From: an uncultured Clostridia bacterium
GTDB lineage: Bacteria; Bacillota; Clostridia; TANB77; CAG-508
Assembly: GCA_944392485.1 (NCBI GenBank)
Contig: CALXWO010000007.1
Location: 1 to 64,000, forward strand
Length of the DNA stretch: 64,000 nt
Reading direction: 5' to 3'
The notes beneath the pieces are model-generated. The model saw nothing but the letters and a program-made list of their open reading frames with translations, searched no databases and was not told the origin of the DNA. How positions within the stretch are numbered: position 1 is the stretch's first letter; each line of letters starts with the position of its first letter. Positions 9,145 to 17,865 of this stretch are shown one piece after another. The translations under genes were made by a program, and so were the position numbers.

Positions 9145-9314
9145 AAATTGTAATTTGTATGAATAAATTCATACAAATTACAGTTAAAAGTTAAGAGTGA
9201 AGAGTTAAAAGTAATTGTTGATTTTTTGTTGAAATCAACAAAAAATCTTCATTTACTATTCACTTTTCACTTTTAGTTTTTCACTATTGTAATTTGCAAA
9301 GCAAATTACAATTT
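9145..9314. repeat. palindromic repeat with 7-bp periodic arms, type 2
   Basis: Begins with a small complete palindrome (AAATTGTAATTTGTATGAAT and its complement), then 7-bp units of consensus AGTTAAR, a central TGTTGATTTTTTG hairpin, complementary 7-bp units such as ACTTTTC, and ends TTGTAATTTGC-AAAGC-AAATTACAATTT. Further copies are at 35702, 38963 (inverted) and 49293. The right end overlaps the lspA stop. Confidence 0.9.
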
Positions 9315-9785
9315 TCTTCTTTCTTCTATTATATTAGTAATTAAATATATTACAATAATTGTATACCCAATTGTAATGCATATATCTGCTAAATTAAATA
9401 CTGGAAATTTAAATATAGGATTAATATCTATGTAATCTACCACAAATCCTTTAAATATTCTGTCTATTAAATTTCCTATTCCGCCTGCTAAAATTAAATG
9501 TAATGCAAAAAGTATTATTTTGCTTATTTCTCCTTTTTTAGAGTGTATAAAATAAATAATTAAACCAATAATTATTGCATTTACTATTATAAACATTGCT
9601 GTACTACTACTTCCAATTCCGAAGGCAGCTCCTGTATTTTCTACATATGTTAAGTTTAAAATTTTTGGAATCAATACTATTGTATTGTTATACAATTTAC
9701 TTATTATTAAACCTTTTATTAACTGGTCTAATATAATTATAATAATAACCATTAATATAAAAAAGATATTTTTTTTATTTTTCAA
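9306..9785 (-). CDS. lspA: lipoprotein signal peptidase II
   Basis: Aspartic membrane protease that removes the signal peptide from prolipoproteins after lipidation. It has 159 residues with four hydrophobic segments and both catalytic blocks: NTGAAFGI, then GGIGNLIDRIFKGFVVDYID (first catalytic Asp) and FPVFNLADICITIG (second catalytic Asp). The start is TTG at 9785, within 25 bases of the upstream membrane-protein gene's stop, so the genes are probably co-transcribed. Its terminal Arg-Lys-Leu-stop runs into the repeat end (AAATTGTAA). Together with rluD downstream this is the usual lspA-rluD neighbourhood of Firmicutes. Confidence 0.95.
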   Translation of the reverse strand: MKNKKNIFFILMVIIIIILDQLIKGLIISKLYNNTIVLIPKILNLTYVENTGAAFGIGSSSTAMFIIVNAIIIGLIIYFIHSKKGEISKIILFALHLILAGGIGNLIDRIFKGFVVDYIDINPIFKFPVFNLADICITIGYTIIVIYLITNIIEERRKL

Positions 9786-9805
9786 TTATAACACTCTTTT
9801 CTTTA

Positions 9806-11449
9806 TTATTTTCTTTCGTATATACAGAAGTAATCATCTTCATATAATAGACTGTATTTTTCTTCATCTTGTTTTATAAATGTTCTTAATTTAGAATTGT
9901 CATACATAATTAAGTGTGTAATTTGGTATTTATCTAAAGTTTCTTCTATTTTATCATTATTTACTCCTGATAGATTTAAAAAGTCATTAAAAACAGTTAC
10001 ACCTTTATTAAATTCAGGTGAATATAAATCTGCTCTGGAATCTATAAATACAGGTATTCCCCTAAACAACAAATAGCTTCCATAATTATATTCATTATAA
10101 AGTCTTATATTATTAATATCTAAATTATCTAAAATATATGTTGCAGCATCTACTGGGTAGCTTTTTTCGTCTATAAAATGATCATTTATTTTAGGTTTAT
10201 ATATAGTAATACTAATTGCTACTACTATAGCAATTGTTGTTATCATTCCTATTATTCCACCCATTTTGTTTTGAACATTTTTGCATGTATTAGGACTATA
10301 TTTATTAAACATAGAACAAATTAATCTGTTTAGTATTATTGAGCCAATTAGTAAAAACATTGATGCTTGTCTTCTTGTGTAAAACGTAAGTAATCCAAGT
10401 CCTGCAAGCATAAATAAATCGCTTAACCTTATTTTAGTATCTGTAAATGTTAAAATTGCTAAAAATAATATAAATACACACATTAAGTTTAAATTGTTTA
10501 TTAATGTTAATGGTAAATGTTCACTTATGTTTTGTGTTGTGTTTCCTTGCATTGTTTTTAGTAAATATGTATAAGGTTCTTCTTGAAGAGGTGTTAAAAG
10601 TCCTGTAAATATGCATATTATCATAATTATAATTAATAATTTTACATTATTATTTCCTACTATTTTTATTTTATATGGGTTTTCATTTGCTTTTTTATAC
10701 CTTTTTATTAATTTTTCTTGTTTTTCTTCTAATTTTAATATTTTATTTTTAATGTCTTCTATTTGTTTTGTATCTGTTTCTTTTAGTATTTTTTTGTGTA
10801 AACTATTAATTTTGGAATTGTTTATTATTATTCCTGAATTTGAAAGTATATAAATCATATATTCTGCAATATATGGCAAATACAATACAAAATAGAATGG
10901 AAATACTGCTACATGAACATTTGCTATGATTATTGGTATTATTATTAAACCTACTATATATCTTTTTTTCTTTGTTTCTAAAAAACTTTCTATAAAATAT
11001 ACTGTTAGTATAAAAAGTATAAATGTAACAAGCTGTGCTCTTGCTGCAATAAAATTTTTAAGTAAATACATTGCACCTATTGTTATTATAAAAGATGTTA
11101 ATTTATTTTTAGTTAATTTTGTATTTGTATAGTACATTGTAAGTCCTAGTATTATGCTTAAAACTACTGTTGATATATAAATTCCAACTTGCCCTCCAAC
11201 ATTATAAATTAAGTATATAAATACATCATATAACCAATGTGGATACGTATACTCTAAGTTGTGAAAAGAAAATGGATCTTGCATATCAATTCCATTTTCT
11301 ATAATATGTTCTCCTATTTTAATTGTATAAAATGTATCGTTTTGAAGTGTTACTGGTGCTATTGCAAAACAAAATATGGCAATTAATAAAATAACCATTA
11401 CATTAAATCTTATATTTTTAACATCAATTTTATTTTTTTTATCTTCCAT
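9806..11449 (-). CDS. multi-pass membrane protein, GT-C glycosyltransferase-like
   Basis: A 547-residue integral membrane protein with about 10-12 hydrophobic segments, an early periplasmic-type loop (NDTFYTIKIGEHIIENGIDM, then DPFSFHNLEYTYPHWLYDV), a charged cytoplasmic coiled insert near residues 210-260, and a soluble C-terminal domain containing YNEYNYGSYLLFRGIPVFID and SRADLY. The layout and the early Asp-containing loop resemble GT-C fold glycosyltransferases that use polyprenyl-linked sugars, but I cannot name a substrate. ATG 11449 follows GGAGACTAAA. It lies immediately upstream of lspA. Confidence 0.6.
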   Translation of the reverse strand: MEDKKNKIDVKNIRFNVMVILLIAIFCFAIAPVTLQNDTFYTIKIGEHIIENGIDMQDPFSFHNLEYTYPHWLYDVFIYLIYNVGGQVGIYISTVVLSIILGLTMYYTNTKLTKNKLTSFIITIGAMYLLKNFIAARAQLVTFILFILTVYFIESFLETKKKRYIVGLIIIPIIIANVHVAVFPFYFVLYLPYIAEYMIYILSNSGIIINNSKINSLHKKILKETDTKQIEDIKNKILKLEEKQEKLIKRYKKANENPYKIKIVGNNNVKLLIIIMIICIFTGLLTPLQEEPYTYLLKTMQGNTTQNISEHLPLTLINNLNLMCVFILFLAILTFTDTKIRLSDLFMLAGLGLLTFYTRRQASMFLLIGSIILNRLICSMFNKYSPNTCKNVQNKMGGIIGMITTIAIVVAISITIYKPKINDHFIDEKSYPVDAATYILDNLDINNIRLYNEYNYGSYLLFRGIPVFIDSRADLYSPEFNKGVTVFNDFLNLSGVNNDKIEETLDKYQITHLIMYDNSKLRTFIKQDEEKYSLLYEDDYFCIYERK

Positions 11450-11473
11450 TTTAGTCTCCTATATTTATTATAT

Positions 11474-11639
11474 AAATTGTAATTTGCATGAATAGAATTT
11501 GGATTTTGGATATGTAGGGGGCGCTGTCTTCGGCGCCCCGTAGACCCGATTTTCGGGTCGCCCAGGAGTGCGATCCCTACAACGTTGAGGAAACGACCCA
11601 TCAAGAACCGTCCCCTTTTAGACACACAAATTACAATTT
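11474..11639. repeat. palindromic intergenic repeat, GC-rich core type 1
   Basis: Ends AAATTGTAATTTGC and CAAATTACAATTT, same core as the copies at 1892, 8053, 23349 and 50557 with small differences. It lies between two divergent genes. Confidence 0.9.
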
Positions 11640-11736
11640 ATATCTTATCATATTTAAAATTTTCTTACAACTATTTTATTTTTTATTGTATTTTAAAATT
11701 AATTTGATATAATTATTTTAAAGTTGGTGATATTTT

Positions 11737-12472
11737 ATGATTTTAAAATGTATTACTTTTAATATGTGCCATGGAGAAGGTCTTGACCGGAAGAATTGAT
11801 GTAAGAAGGCAAGCCGTTTTGCTTAAAAAATATAAACCTGATATAATTTTCCTTCAAGAAATTGATATGTATACTAAAAGAGCATATAATAAAAACCAAT
11901 TATATACATTTAGTAAATATACTGGACTTAATTACAGAGCTATTGGAACAAATATTAAATATAAAAATGGTTTTTATGGAGATGGTATCCTTTCTAAATT
12001 TCCAATAGAATATTCTGCTAACTATTTGTCTCCTTTAACTAATGTTTCTCATGAACAAAGAGGAATTTTATGTAATAAAATTACTTTTGGTAATATAAAA
12101 GTAAATGTTTTTTCTCTCCACATGTCCACTTTTCAAGATGAAAGAATATTGACCTCAAAAGAATTGCTTAGAATTATTTCTAAAATAAATAAAAATGAAC
12201 CTATAATAATTGGTGGAGATTTTAATGTTGGAGTAGAAAAAATTGGATTTCATAAATATCTTTTTAAACCACAGGCAAATTATCCAGAATATGAAATTTT
12301 AAAAGAAAAATTCAAAACAATAAACAATACAGAAAATACATGGTTCTCTAAAGAAGGAAGTGGATGCATTGATTCATTTTTCTATTCAAAACATCTACAA
12401 CTAATAAAATATGAAACTATAAAATCAGAAGTTTCTGATCATTATCCAGTTTATGCAGAATTTTTAATTTAA
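11737..12472 (+). CDS. endonuclease/exonuclease/phosphatase family protein, CGG +1 frameshift
   Basis: EEP-superfamily metal-dependent phosphoesterase of about 244 residues. Motifs include PDIIFLQEID (metal-binding Glu), FSLHMSTF, IIIGGDFNVG (Asp/Asn pair), GCIDSFFYS and the final catalytic SDHYPVYAEF (Asp-His). Substrate class (nucleic acid, sphingolipid or phosphoinositide) cannot be set. The true start is ATG 11737, giving MILKCITFNMCHGEGLD, the typical family opening. Frame 0 then meets CGG at 11788-11790 followed by A and would stop three codons later. The +1 frame gives D-GRIDVRRQAVLLKKYKPD and continues to the stop at 12472. An upstream TATAAT-like box lies near 11708. Confidence 0.9.
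11788..11791 (+). other. +1 shift site CGGA in EEP gene
   Basis: Context GAC-CGG-A. Skipping C yields Gly18 of the family block GLDGRID; without it only about 20 codons would be translated. Confidence 0.93.
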
Positions 12473-12496
12473 TAAATTATACTTTTTATTTTATAT

Positions 12497-12526
12497 AAAA
12501 AAAGGTTCATTTACTGAACCTTTTTT
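12497..12526. terminator. bidirectional terminator
   Basis: AAAAAAAGGTTCA / TGAACCTTTTTT stem between the convergent EEP and SSB-like genes, with A and T runs on either side. Confidence 0.9.
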
Positions 12527-12535
12527 ATATAATAA

Positions 12536-13216
12536 TTAAATTGCTTCTGCTTGATTACTTTCTTCTTCATTATCTTTTTTATTTATTACTTCTAAGCTTC
12601 CAATAGAAACTTCATATGCTACTCTTTGTTCTACTCTTCCATCTTCAAACTTCTTTTCATAAGTTCTACTTTGAACTCTGCCTACTATTTTTACTTCTGT
12701 TCCAACTTCCATGTTTTCACAGAATCTGGCATTTCTACCCCATGCTATACATGGTATGTAATCTGATTTATTATATGCTCTATTAACTGCAAGTAAAATA
12801 TCTGCTATTTCTCTACCAAAAGGTGTTTTTCTATAAATTGGTTTTTTACATACATAACCTGTTAATACAACTTCATTAGATGTTTTCTCTTTGTTTGTTT
12901 CTTCACTTTCTTCTTTATATTCAATAATGTCTTTTGCAAATACTGTAAGAACTAGTCTATTTCTCTCGTTTTCGTAGCTATTGTATGATCTAAATTGTCC
13001 TTCTATAACAACCTTTCTTCCTATACTTAAATCAAAATTTGCAATTAATCTTTCTGAAATTGTTATTGGAATAATATCTTCATTTCCGCTTAACCTTGGT
13101 ACTTCCAAATTAAATAAATAAAAACTTTCTCCATAAATTTCGTGACTAAATACTTTTTCACTAACAATATTACCTATTAAAACTAGATAATTATTTTCTG
13201 TGTAATTTGTAATCAA
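12536..13216 (-). CDS. SSB-like protein with two OB folds
   Basis: A 226-residue protein made of two single-stranded-DNA-binding-like OB domains. The first (residues 1-100) contains YLVLIGNIVSEKVFSHE and VVIEGQFRSY. The second (residues 110-215) contains VVLTGYVCKKPIYRKTPFG, IPCIAWGRNARF and VKIVGRVQSRTYEK, the classic SSB/PriB pattern. The acidic tail ends NQAEAI without the usual DDDIPF-type SSB tip, so it is probably an accessory paralogue rather than the essential SSB. The start is TTG at 13216 behind GGGAGGAAGTAAAA. It is downstream of greA with a gap of about 135 bases. Confidence 0.8.
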   Translation of the reverse strand: MITNYTENNYLVLIGNIVSEKVFSHEIYGESFYLFNLEVPRLSGNEDIIPITISERLIANFDLSIGRKVVIEGQFRSYNSYENERNRLVLTVFAKDIIEYKEESEETNKEKTSNEVVLTGYVCKKPIYRKTPFGREIADILLAVNRAYNKSDYIPCIAWGRNARFCENMEVGTEVKIVGRVQSRTYEKKFEDGRVEQRVAYEVSIGSLEVINKKDNEEESNQAEAI

Positions 13217-13351
13217 TTTTACTTCCTCCCTTTTATTTTTCCTATAGTATTTTATTCATTGCCTTAGTATTTTAGAATATTAAATTTTACATTTAACAAT
13301 ACTATTATACTACTTTTAGGAGGAATTGTCTACATAAAATGGTAAAATAAT

Positions 13352-13829
13352 CTATTTTTTTATTGCTAACACCTTAAATTTTACTACTCCTCCAGGTGTT
13401 TGAGCTTCTACCACTTGGTTCTTTTTTGCTCCGTAATAGCGCTGATCCTATAGGAGATTCATTTGATATTCTATTTTTAGATAAATCTACTTCTGTTGAT
13501 CCAACTATAGTATATTCTACTTCTTCATTGTATTCCATATCTAGAACCTTTACTTTATTTCCCACTTGTACTGTTTTTGTGTCTATTTCTGATTCATCAA
13601 TTATTTTTGCATATCTTAATTTGTTTTCTAATTCTGCTATTTTTATTTCGTTAGATGCTTGTGCATTTTTTGCTTCATCATATTCAGAATTTTCTGATAA
13701 ATCTCCAAATCCTAATGCTACTTTTATTCTTTCTGCAATTTCTGTTCTTTTTTCTGTTTTTAAATACTCTAATTCTTTTTCTAAATTATCATATCCTTCT
13801 TGTGTAACTAATATTTCTTTTCCTTCCAT
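13352..13829 (-). CDS. greA: transcription elongation factor GreA, CGG +1 frameshift
   Basis: GreA rescues backtracked RNA polymerase by stimulating transcript cleavage through its coiled-coil finger. The N-terminal coiled coil carries the tip motif [15 protein letters not shown] with the two acidic residues. The C-terminal FKBP-like domain starts with [20 protein letters not shown]. Frame 0 then derails at CGG 13433-13431. In the +1 frame it reads [17 protein letters not shown], then [11 protein letters not shown] and a stop at 13354-13352. This is the normal GreA ending and a length of about 158 residues. ATG 13829 has AAGGAG upstream. Loss of the last 25 residues would remove the polymerase-binding domain, so the shift must work. 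Confidence 0.95.
13430..13433 (-). other. +1 shift site CGGA in greA
   Basis: Context TTA-CGG-A. Skipping C yields Gly133 of the invariant [10 protein letters not shown] block of GreA. Confidence 0.95.
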
Positions 13830-13900
13830 TTTGCATTTCTCCTTTTTATATGTTTATTTAGTTTTATATATTACTCCTCTATAACAAATTTGTCAAGTAA

Positions 13901-14810
13901 TTATACTCTAATTTGTACAATTTCCTTTTCATTTATTAAACCATTGTTTCCTATAAGTTTTTTTATTTTAATTTTATCTTTTTTTAATTTTTCCATAATA
14001 TTTTTAAAATCATTATTTTGATGTAATATAATGCTTTCATATATTAATTCATTCTTAAAATTGTTTAATTTATATTTTGATGGAATTGCAATTTTGTAAT
14101 AATTAATATTTATTCCTTCAAATCTTTTTGAATTTATTTTTATTTTGTCTTCAAAATTAATTATAATTGCATTTTTACATATTTTATATTTATTTATTAA
14201 TTCTTCTGGGAAATCTATATTTAATATAAGCTCTGCATTTAAAAGGCTTTTCCTTTTATTATTTGCTATATTTAACATTATTCCATATTCATTATATAAG
14301 TATTCTTCTAGCTTGTTACAAGTTGAAATATCATTTGTTATTATATTTAGTGTTTTAATATTTTTTGCTATTTGCATAATTATTTCGACATTAATTTTAC
14401 TAAAATCATTAATTAGAAGTGAAACTTCTCCGAAGTTTCATTGTCTTCTTTTTTAATTTAAAAATGTATTCAATTATTTTATATGATAAACACTTAAATA
14501 AGTATCTTCCATCTAATATATTTAAATTATTGCTATATAAATTATTTTTTAAAAGCTCTATTGTTTCTAAATAGTTAGAAAGTACAATATTTACTATTTT
14601 TTCTTTTTTTAATACTTTTATTATCTTTTGGGAAAGTTTTTTTATTCTATATTTTGATAGTTTGTGTTCTTGAAATATTGGTAAATATAATATTACTTTT
14701 CCATCAACATTACTTATTTTTACTATATTAAATATTTTTTTTACATACAATATAAATCTTTTTATAAAATCGCATGTTTGCATAGTTTCGGATATATATA
14801 TGGTACTCAA
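13901..14810 (-). CDS. conserved-type hypothetical, two halves joined by CGG +1 frameshift
   Basis: Unrecognised protein of about 302 residues. Frame 0 from TTG 14810 gives a Lys-rich N-terminal half that stops at about 14409. CGG at 14432-14430 followed by A lets the +1 frame continue MKL-GEVSLLINDFSKINVEI and on to the stop at 13901. The second half alternates hydrophobic strands and helices (IIMQIAKNIKTLNIITND, then AELILNIDF and NAIIINFED), looking like a Rossmann-type alpha/beta domain. Because no family is known to me, joining the halves rests on the shared rule and on the seamless open frame. It lies between greA and a pilin-like gene. Confidence 0.7.
14429..14432 (-). other. +1 shift site CGGA in hypothetical gene
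   Basis: Context CTT-CGG-A. Skipping C yields Gly127 and fuses two abutting open frames into one. Confidence 0.8.
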
Positions 14811-14890
14811 AATACATCACCTAAATACAATTTTTTATTTTATATTGTATTTAGGTGATATAAATATTATTACTATTATTTATGAGAATA

Positions 14891-15346
14891 TTAATCGTTT
14901 TCTTGATTATATGTACTACTAATATTTTCGCTATTAATTACATATTCTATTTCTCTTTCCTCTGAATTTATTGGCTTTATTTTTACTTGTATTATTTCTT
15001 TATTGTTTTCTATTCTTTTCATAAAAGCACAATTTTCTATATTTTCTGCTATTTGGATATTATCATTTAAATAAATACTATTTTCTTTAAAGGTATATTT
15101 ATTTCCTGTATTAAAAACTATTTCTGTATCTGAAACCGTTATAACTGAATTTTCTTGTCTTTTTACTTCTCTTAAAAAATATACACTAAATTTATCAATT
15201 TCTGAATGGTTTACACCTTCTGAATTCATGTCATTGATATTGTCTCTAAAACTTGCCGTTATAGTGGCAATTATTCCTACTATAACTAAAACTAATAATA
15301 TGTAAATAGTTAAACTTGTAAGTGTTATACCTTTTTGTGATTTCAT
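14891..15346 (-). CDS. type IV pilin-like protein
   Basis: A 151-residue protein with a class III prepilin signal (KSQKG followed by ITLTSLTIYILLVLVIVGII), i.e. a short basic leader, Gly at the cleavage point and a hydrophobic helix. The mature part is hydrophilic with several strands. It resembles the minor pilins or pseudopilins of type IV pili and would use the pilus machinery encoded at 39092-48345. ATG 15346 has AAGGTGAG upstream, and proS ends 22 bases before it on the same strand. The helix lacks the usual Glu5, having Thr-Ser-Leu there. Confidence 0.75.
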   Translation of the reverse strand: MKSQKGITLTSLTIYILLVLVIVGIIATITASFRDNINDMNSEGVNHSEIDKFSVYFLREVKRQENSVITVSDTEIVFNTGNKYTFKENSIYLNDNIQIAENIENCAFMKRIENNKEIIQVKIKPINSEEREIEYVINSENISSTYNQEND

Positions 15347-15367
15347 TTTCTCACCTTCTTTAGTTTA

Positions 15368-16810
15368 TTAATATTGTCTTCCCCAAATAACAAATTCTTT
15401 AGCTGGTTTTCCACAACATACACATTTATCAGATATATTTTCTTTTTTAAATGGTATACATCTTGAATGTGCCCCTGTTAATTCCTTTATTTTATTTTCA
15501 CATTCTTCATTTCCACACCACATTGCTTTAACATAACCCTGATTTTCGTTTATATTTTTAATAAACTCATCCATATCTTGTGCAGTTGTTGTTTTTTCTA
15601 ACATTCTATTTTTACATTCATTAAACATGTTGTCTTGTATTTTATCTAATGTTTCTTCCAATTTTAAGCTTACTTCTTCTAATTTTACAGTAATTTTTTC
15701 TGAAGTATCCCTTCTTACAAATACGCAAACTCCATTTTCTATATCTCTTGGCCCTATTTCTATTCTTACTGGTACTCCTCTCATTTCCCAATCGTTAAAT
15801 TTATATCCAGGTGTGTAATTATCTCTTGTATCTATTTCCATTCTAAATTCTTCACTAAGCTTATTATATAATTCTTCTGCTTTTTCCTTTACCCCTTCTT
15901 TTTGCATTGCAACTGGAACAATAACTGCTTGAATAGGTGCAACTTTTGGAGGTAATTTTAATCCTCTATTGTCCCCATGTGCCATAATTACTCCACCTAT
16001 TAGTCTTGTACTAATTCCCCATGATGTTTGATATGCATATTCTTCTTTTCCTTCTCTTGTTTGGAATTTTACATTAAATGGTTTTGTAAAGTTTTGCCCA
16101 AAATAGTGACTTGTTCCTGACTGAAGAGCTCTACCATCATGCATTAAAGTTTCTACCGTATATGTTGCTTCCGCTCCTGCAAATTTTTCTTTTTCTGTTT
16201 TTCTTCCCTTTATTACTGGAATAGCTAATAATTCTTCTATTATTTCTGCATATGTATCTAGCATTTTTAATGTTAATTTTTGTGCTTCTTCTGCTGTTTC
16301 ATGCACAGTATGTCCTTCTTGCCATAAAAATTCTCTTGAACGCAAAAAAGGTCTTGTTTCTTTTTCCCATCTTAATACATTACACCATTGATTATAAATC
16401 ATTGGTAAATCTCTCCAAGATTTAACCCATTTAGAATAAAGAACTGAAAACATTGTTTCAGATGTAGGTCTAATGCAAAGTTTTTCTTCTAGTTTTTCAT
16501 TTCCTCCCATAGTTACCCATGCTACTTCAGGTGCAAACCCTTCTACATGCTCTTTTTCTTTGTTTAATAAGCTTTCTGGTATTAATACTGGTAAATATAT
16601 ATTTTTTACCCCTACTTTTTTAAATTTTTTGTCAGCATATTTTTGTATGTTTTCCCATATTGCATATCCATATGGTTTTATAGCTATACATCCTTTTGTA
16701 TCTGTATAATCTGCTAAATCTGCTTTTAATACAATATCTGTATACCATTTTGCAAAATCATCTTCTATATTTGTAATTTCCTTTACAAAATTATTATTGT
16801 CTTTACTCAT
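15368..16810 (-). CDS. proS: prolyl-tRNA synthetase, archaeal/eukaryal-like type (ProS type 3)
   Basis: Class II aminoacyl-tRNA synthetase that charges tRNA-Pro. The 480-residue form lacks the large bacterial editing insertion and has the type 3 features: the N-terminal DFAKWYTDIVLKADLADY, motif 2 region around RWEKETRPFLRSREFLWQEG, the HGDNRGLKLPP block near motif 3, an anticodon-binding domain, and a C-terminal zinc-type domain with CGNEEC and CVCCGKPAKE ending in GRQY. ATG 16810 has GGAGGATTTGAAATATT upstream. It follows scpB closely. No T-box leader is visible in the 45-base gap. Confidence 0.95.
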   Translation of the reverse strand: MSKDNNNFVKEITNIEDDFAKWYTDIVLKADLADYTDTKGCIAIKPYGYAIWENIQKYADKKFKKVGVKNIYLPVLIPESLLNKEKEHVEGFAPEVAWVTMGGNEKLEEKLCIRPTSETMFSVLYSKWVKSWRDLPMIYNQWCNVLRWEKETRPFLRSREFLWQEGHTVHETAEEAQKLTLKMLDTYAEIIEELLAIPVIKGRKTEKEKFAGAEATYTVETLMHDGRALQSGTSHYFGQNFTKPFNVKFQTREGKEEYAYQTSWGISTRLIGGVIMAHGDNRGLKLPPKVAPIQAVIVPVAMQKEGVKEKAEELYNKLSEEFRMEIDTRDNYTPGYKFNDWEMRGVPVRIEIGPRDIENGVCVFVRRDTSEKITVKLEEVSLKLEETLDKIQDNMFNECKNRMLEKTTTAQDMDEFIKNINENQGYVKAMWCGNEECENKIKELTGAHSRCIPFKKENISDKCVCCGKPAKEFVIWGRQY

Positions 16811-16856
16811 AATATTTCAAATCCTCCATTTAATTTATTTTTTAGTAATTTACTAT

Positions 16857-17471
16857 TTATTCTTCTTTATTAGTTGTTTCTGTGGGGGATGGAGCCTCTT
16901 TGTCTTTATTTTCTTCTTCTATAATTTCATCTATAACAATCTGTTCATTTTCATCTAATTTATACTTAGGAAGTTCTGGTAAATCTTCTAGGCTTGTTAT
17001 CCCAAACATTTTCATAAAATCTTTTGTTACAGAATATACTGCAGGTCTTCCTGGTGCATCCATTCTTCCTACTTCTTCTATTAAATTATAGTCTAATAAT
17101 TTATATATTGTTCCGTCAGAATTTACTCCCCTTATTTGTTCTATTTCTGCTCTTGTTATTTTAGGATTGTACGCAATAATTGACAAGGTTTCTAGTGCTG
17201 CTGCCGATAGGTTTGGTTTTGCTCTGTTATCAAATATTGGATAAATATAATCATAGTACTCTTTTTTTGTGCATAATTGATATCCATTATCAACTTTTAT
17301 TATCTCTATTCCTCTATTTTCTTCTTCAAAATCTGATTTCATACTTTGCATAATTGCATCTATATCTTCGTTACTTAATTCTAAAATAGCCATTAATTCT
17401 TTTGCTTCTACTATTCTTCCTGCAGAAAATAATATTGCTTCAATTATTGATTTTACTTTATTTATTTCCAA
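16857..17471 (-). CDS. scpB: segregation and condensation protein B
   Basis: ScpB is a winged-helix subunit of the bacterial SMC-ScpAB condensin complex. The 204-residue protein contains the typical VKSIIEAILFSAGRIVEA start, SAAALETLSIIAYNPKITRAEIEQIRGVNSDG in the second winged helix, and RMDAPGRPAVYSVTKDFMKMFGI near the end, followed by an acidic tail. The start is TTG at 17471 behind AAGGAGTTTAAAA. scpA is not adjacent on the upstream side, where the divergent promoter region begins, so scpB heads this transcript with proS downstream. Confidence 0.94.
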   Translation of the reverse strand: MEINKVKSIIEAILFSAGRIVEAKELMAILELSNEDIDAIMQSMKSDFEEENRGIEIIKVDNGYQLCTKKEYYDYIYPIFDNRAKPNLSAAALETLSIIAYNPKITRAEIEQIRGVNSDGTIYKLLDYNLIEEVGRMDAPGRPAVYSVTKDFMKMFGITSLEDLPELPKYKLDENEQIVIDEIIEEENKDKEAPSPTETTNKEE

Positions 17472-17549
17472 TTTTAAACTCCTTATGTTTTAATTTTATC
17501 TAATTTAACAATATATATTATTGCATTTATAGTGTAAATTGTCAATCTT

Positions 17550-17578
17550 TTGACATTCTTATTTTTTTATGATATTAT
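17550..17578 (+). promoter_or_regulatory. sigma-A type promoter for the small gene at 17599, next to a divergent one
   Basis: TTGACA (17550-17555), 17-base spacer, TATTAT (17573-17578). On the minus strand TTGACA at 17545-17540 with AATAAT 17 bases on would drive scpB; the two -35 boxes are only 4 bases apart. Confidence 0.75.
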
Positions 17579-17598
17579 AATATATAGAGGTGATATCA

Positions 17599-17769
17599 AT
17601 GGCAGAAGATATCAAAAATGAAAAAAAGAATATAGAAATAGTTACAGGTGATGGAACAGATTTAGAATTTTCACCTGTTTATGATCATTTAAATATGGCA
17701 AAACCTAAACCAAAAAATGAAGAGGAAAAAAAGAAAAAAATAATTATTCCTGAGGTCAAGAAAAAATAA
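17599..17769 (+). CDS. small acidic-basic protein, 56 residues
   Basis: Short gene starting at ATG 17599 with GAGGTGAT upstream and a good promoter 20 bases before. The product begins MAEDIKNEKKNIEIVTGDG, has a central LEFSPVYDHLNMAKPKPK and a Lys-rich tail ending KIIIPEVKKK. There is no membrane segment and no recognised domain. Similar short proteins are, to my recollection, common in Clostridia, but I cannot name a family. Promoter, ribosome site and following terminator all frame this one gene, which supports it as real. Confidence 0.72.
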   Translation: MAEDIKNEKKNIEIVTGDGTDLEFSPVYDHLNMAKPKPKNEEEKKKKIIIPEVKKK

Positions 17770-17778
17770 ACCCAAAAT

Positions 17779-17805
17779 AAAGGAGCTAAAAGCTCTTTTA
17801 TTTTT
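17779..17805 (+). terminator. intrinsic terminator after small gene
   Basis: AAAGGAGCT / AGCTCTTT stem with a 3-base loop followed by TATTTTTG. Confidence 0.85.
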
Positions 17806-17865
17806 GCCTTTTTTTATTATATATGATATAATAGTTTCCATAATTACCTGTAAGGAGGGAATTAT

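Noticed and set aside
16811-16856. T-box leader for proS
   Set aside because: Only 45 bases separate scpB from proS; no stem I or T-box sequence fits.
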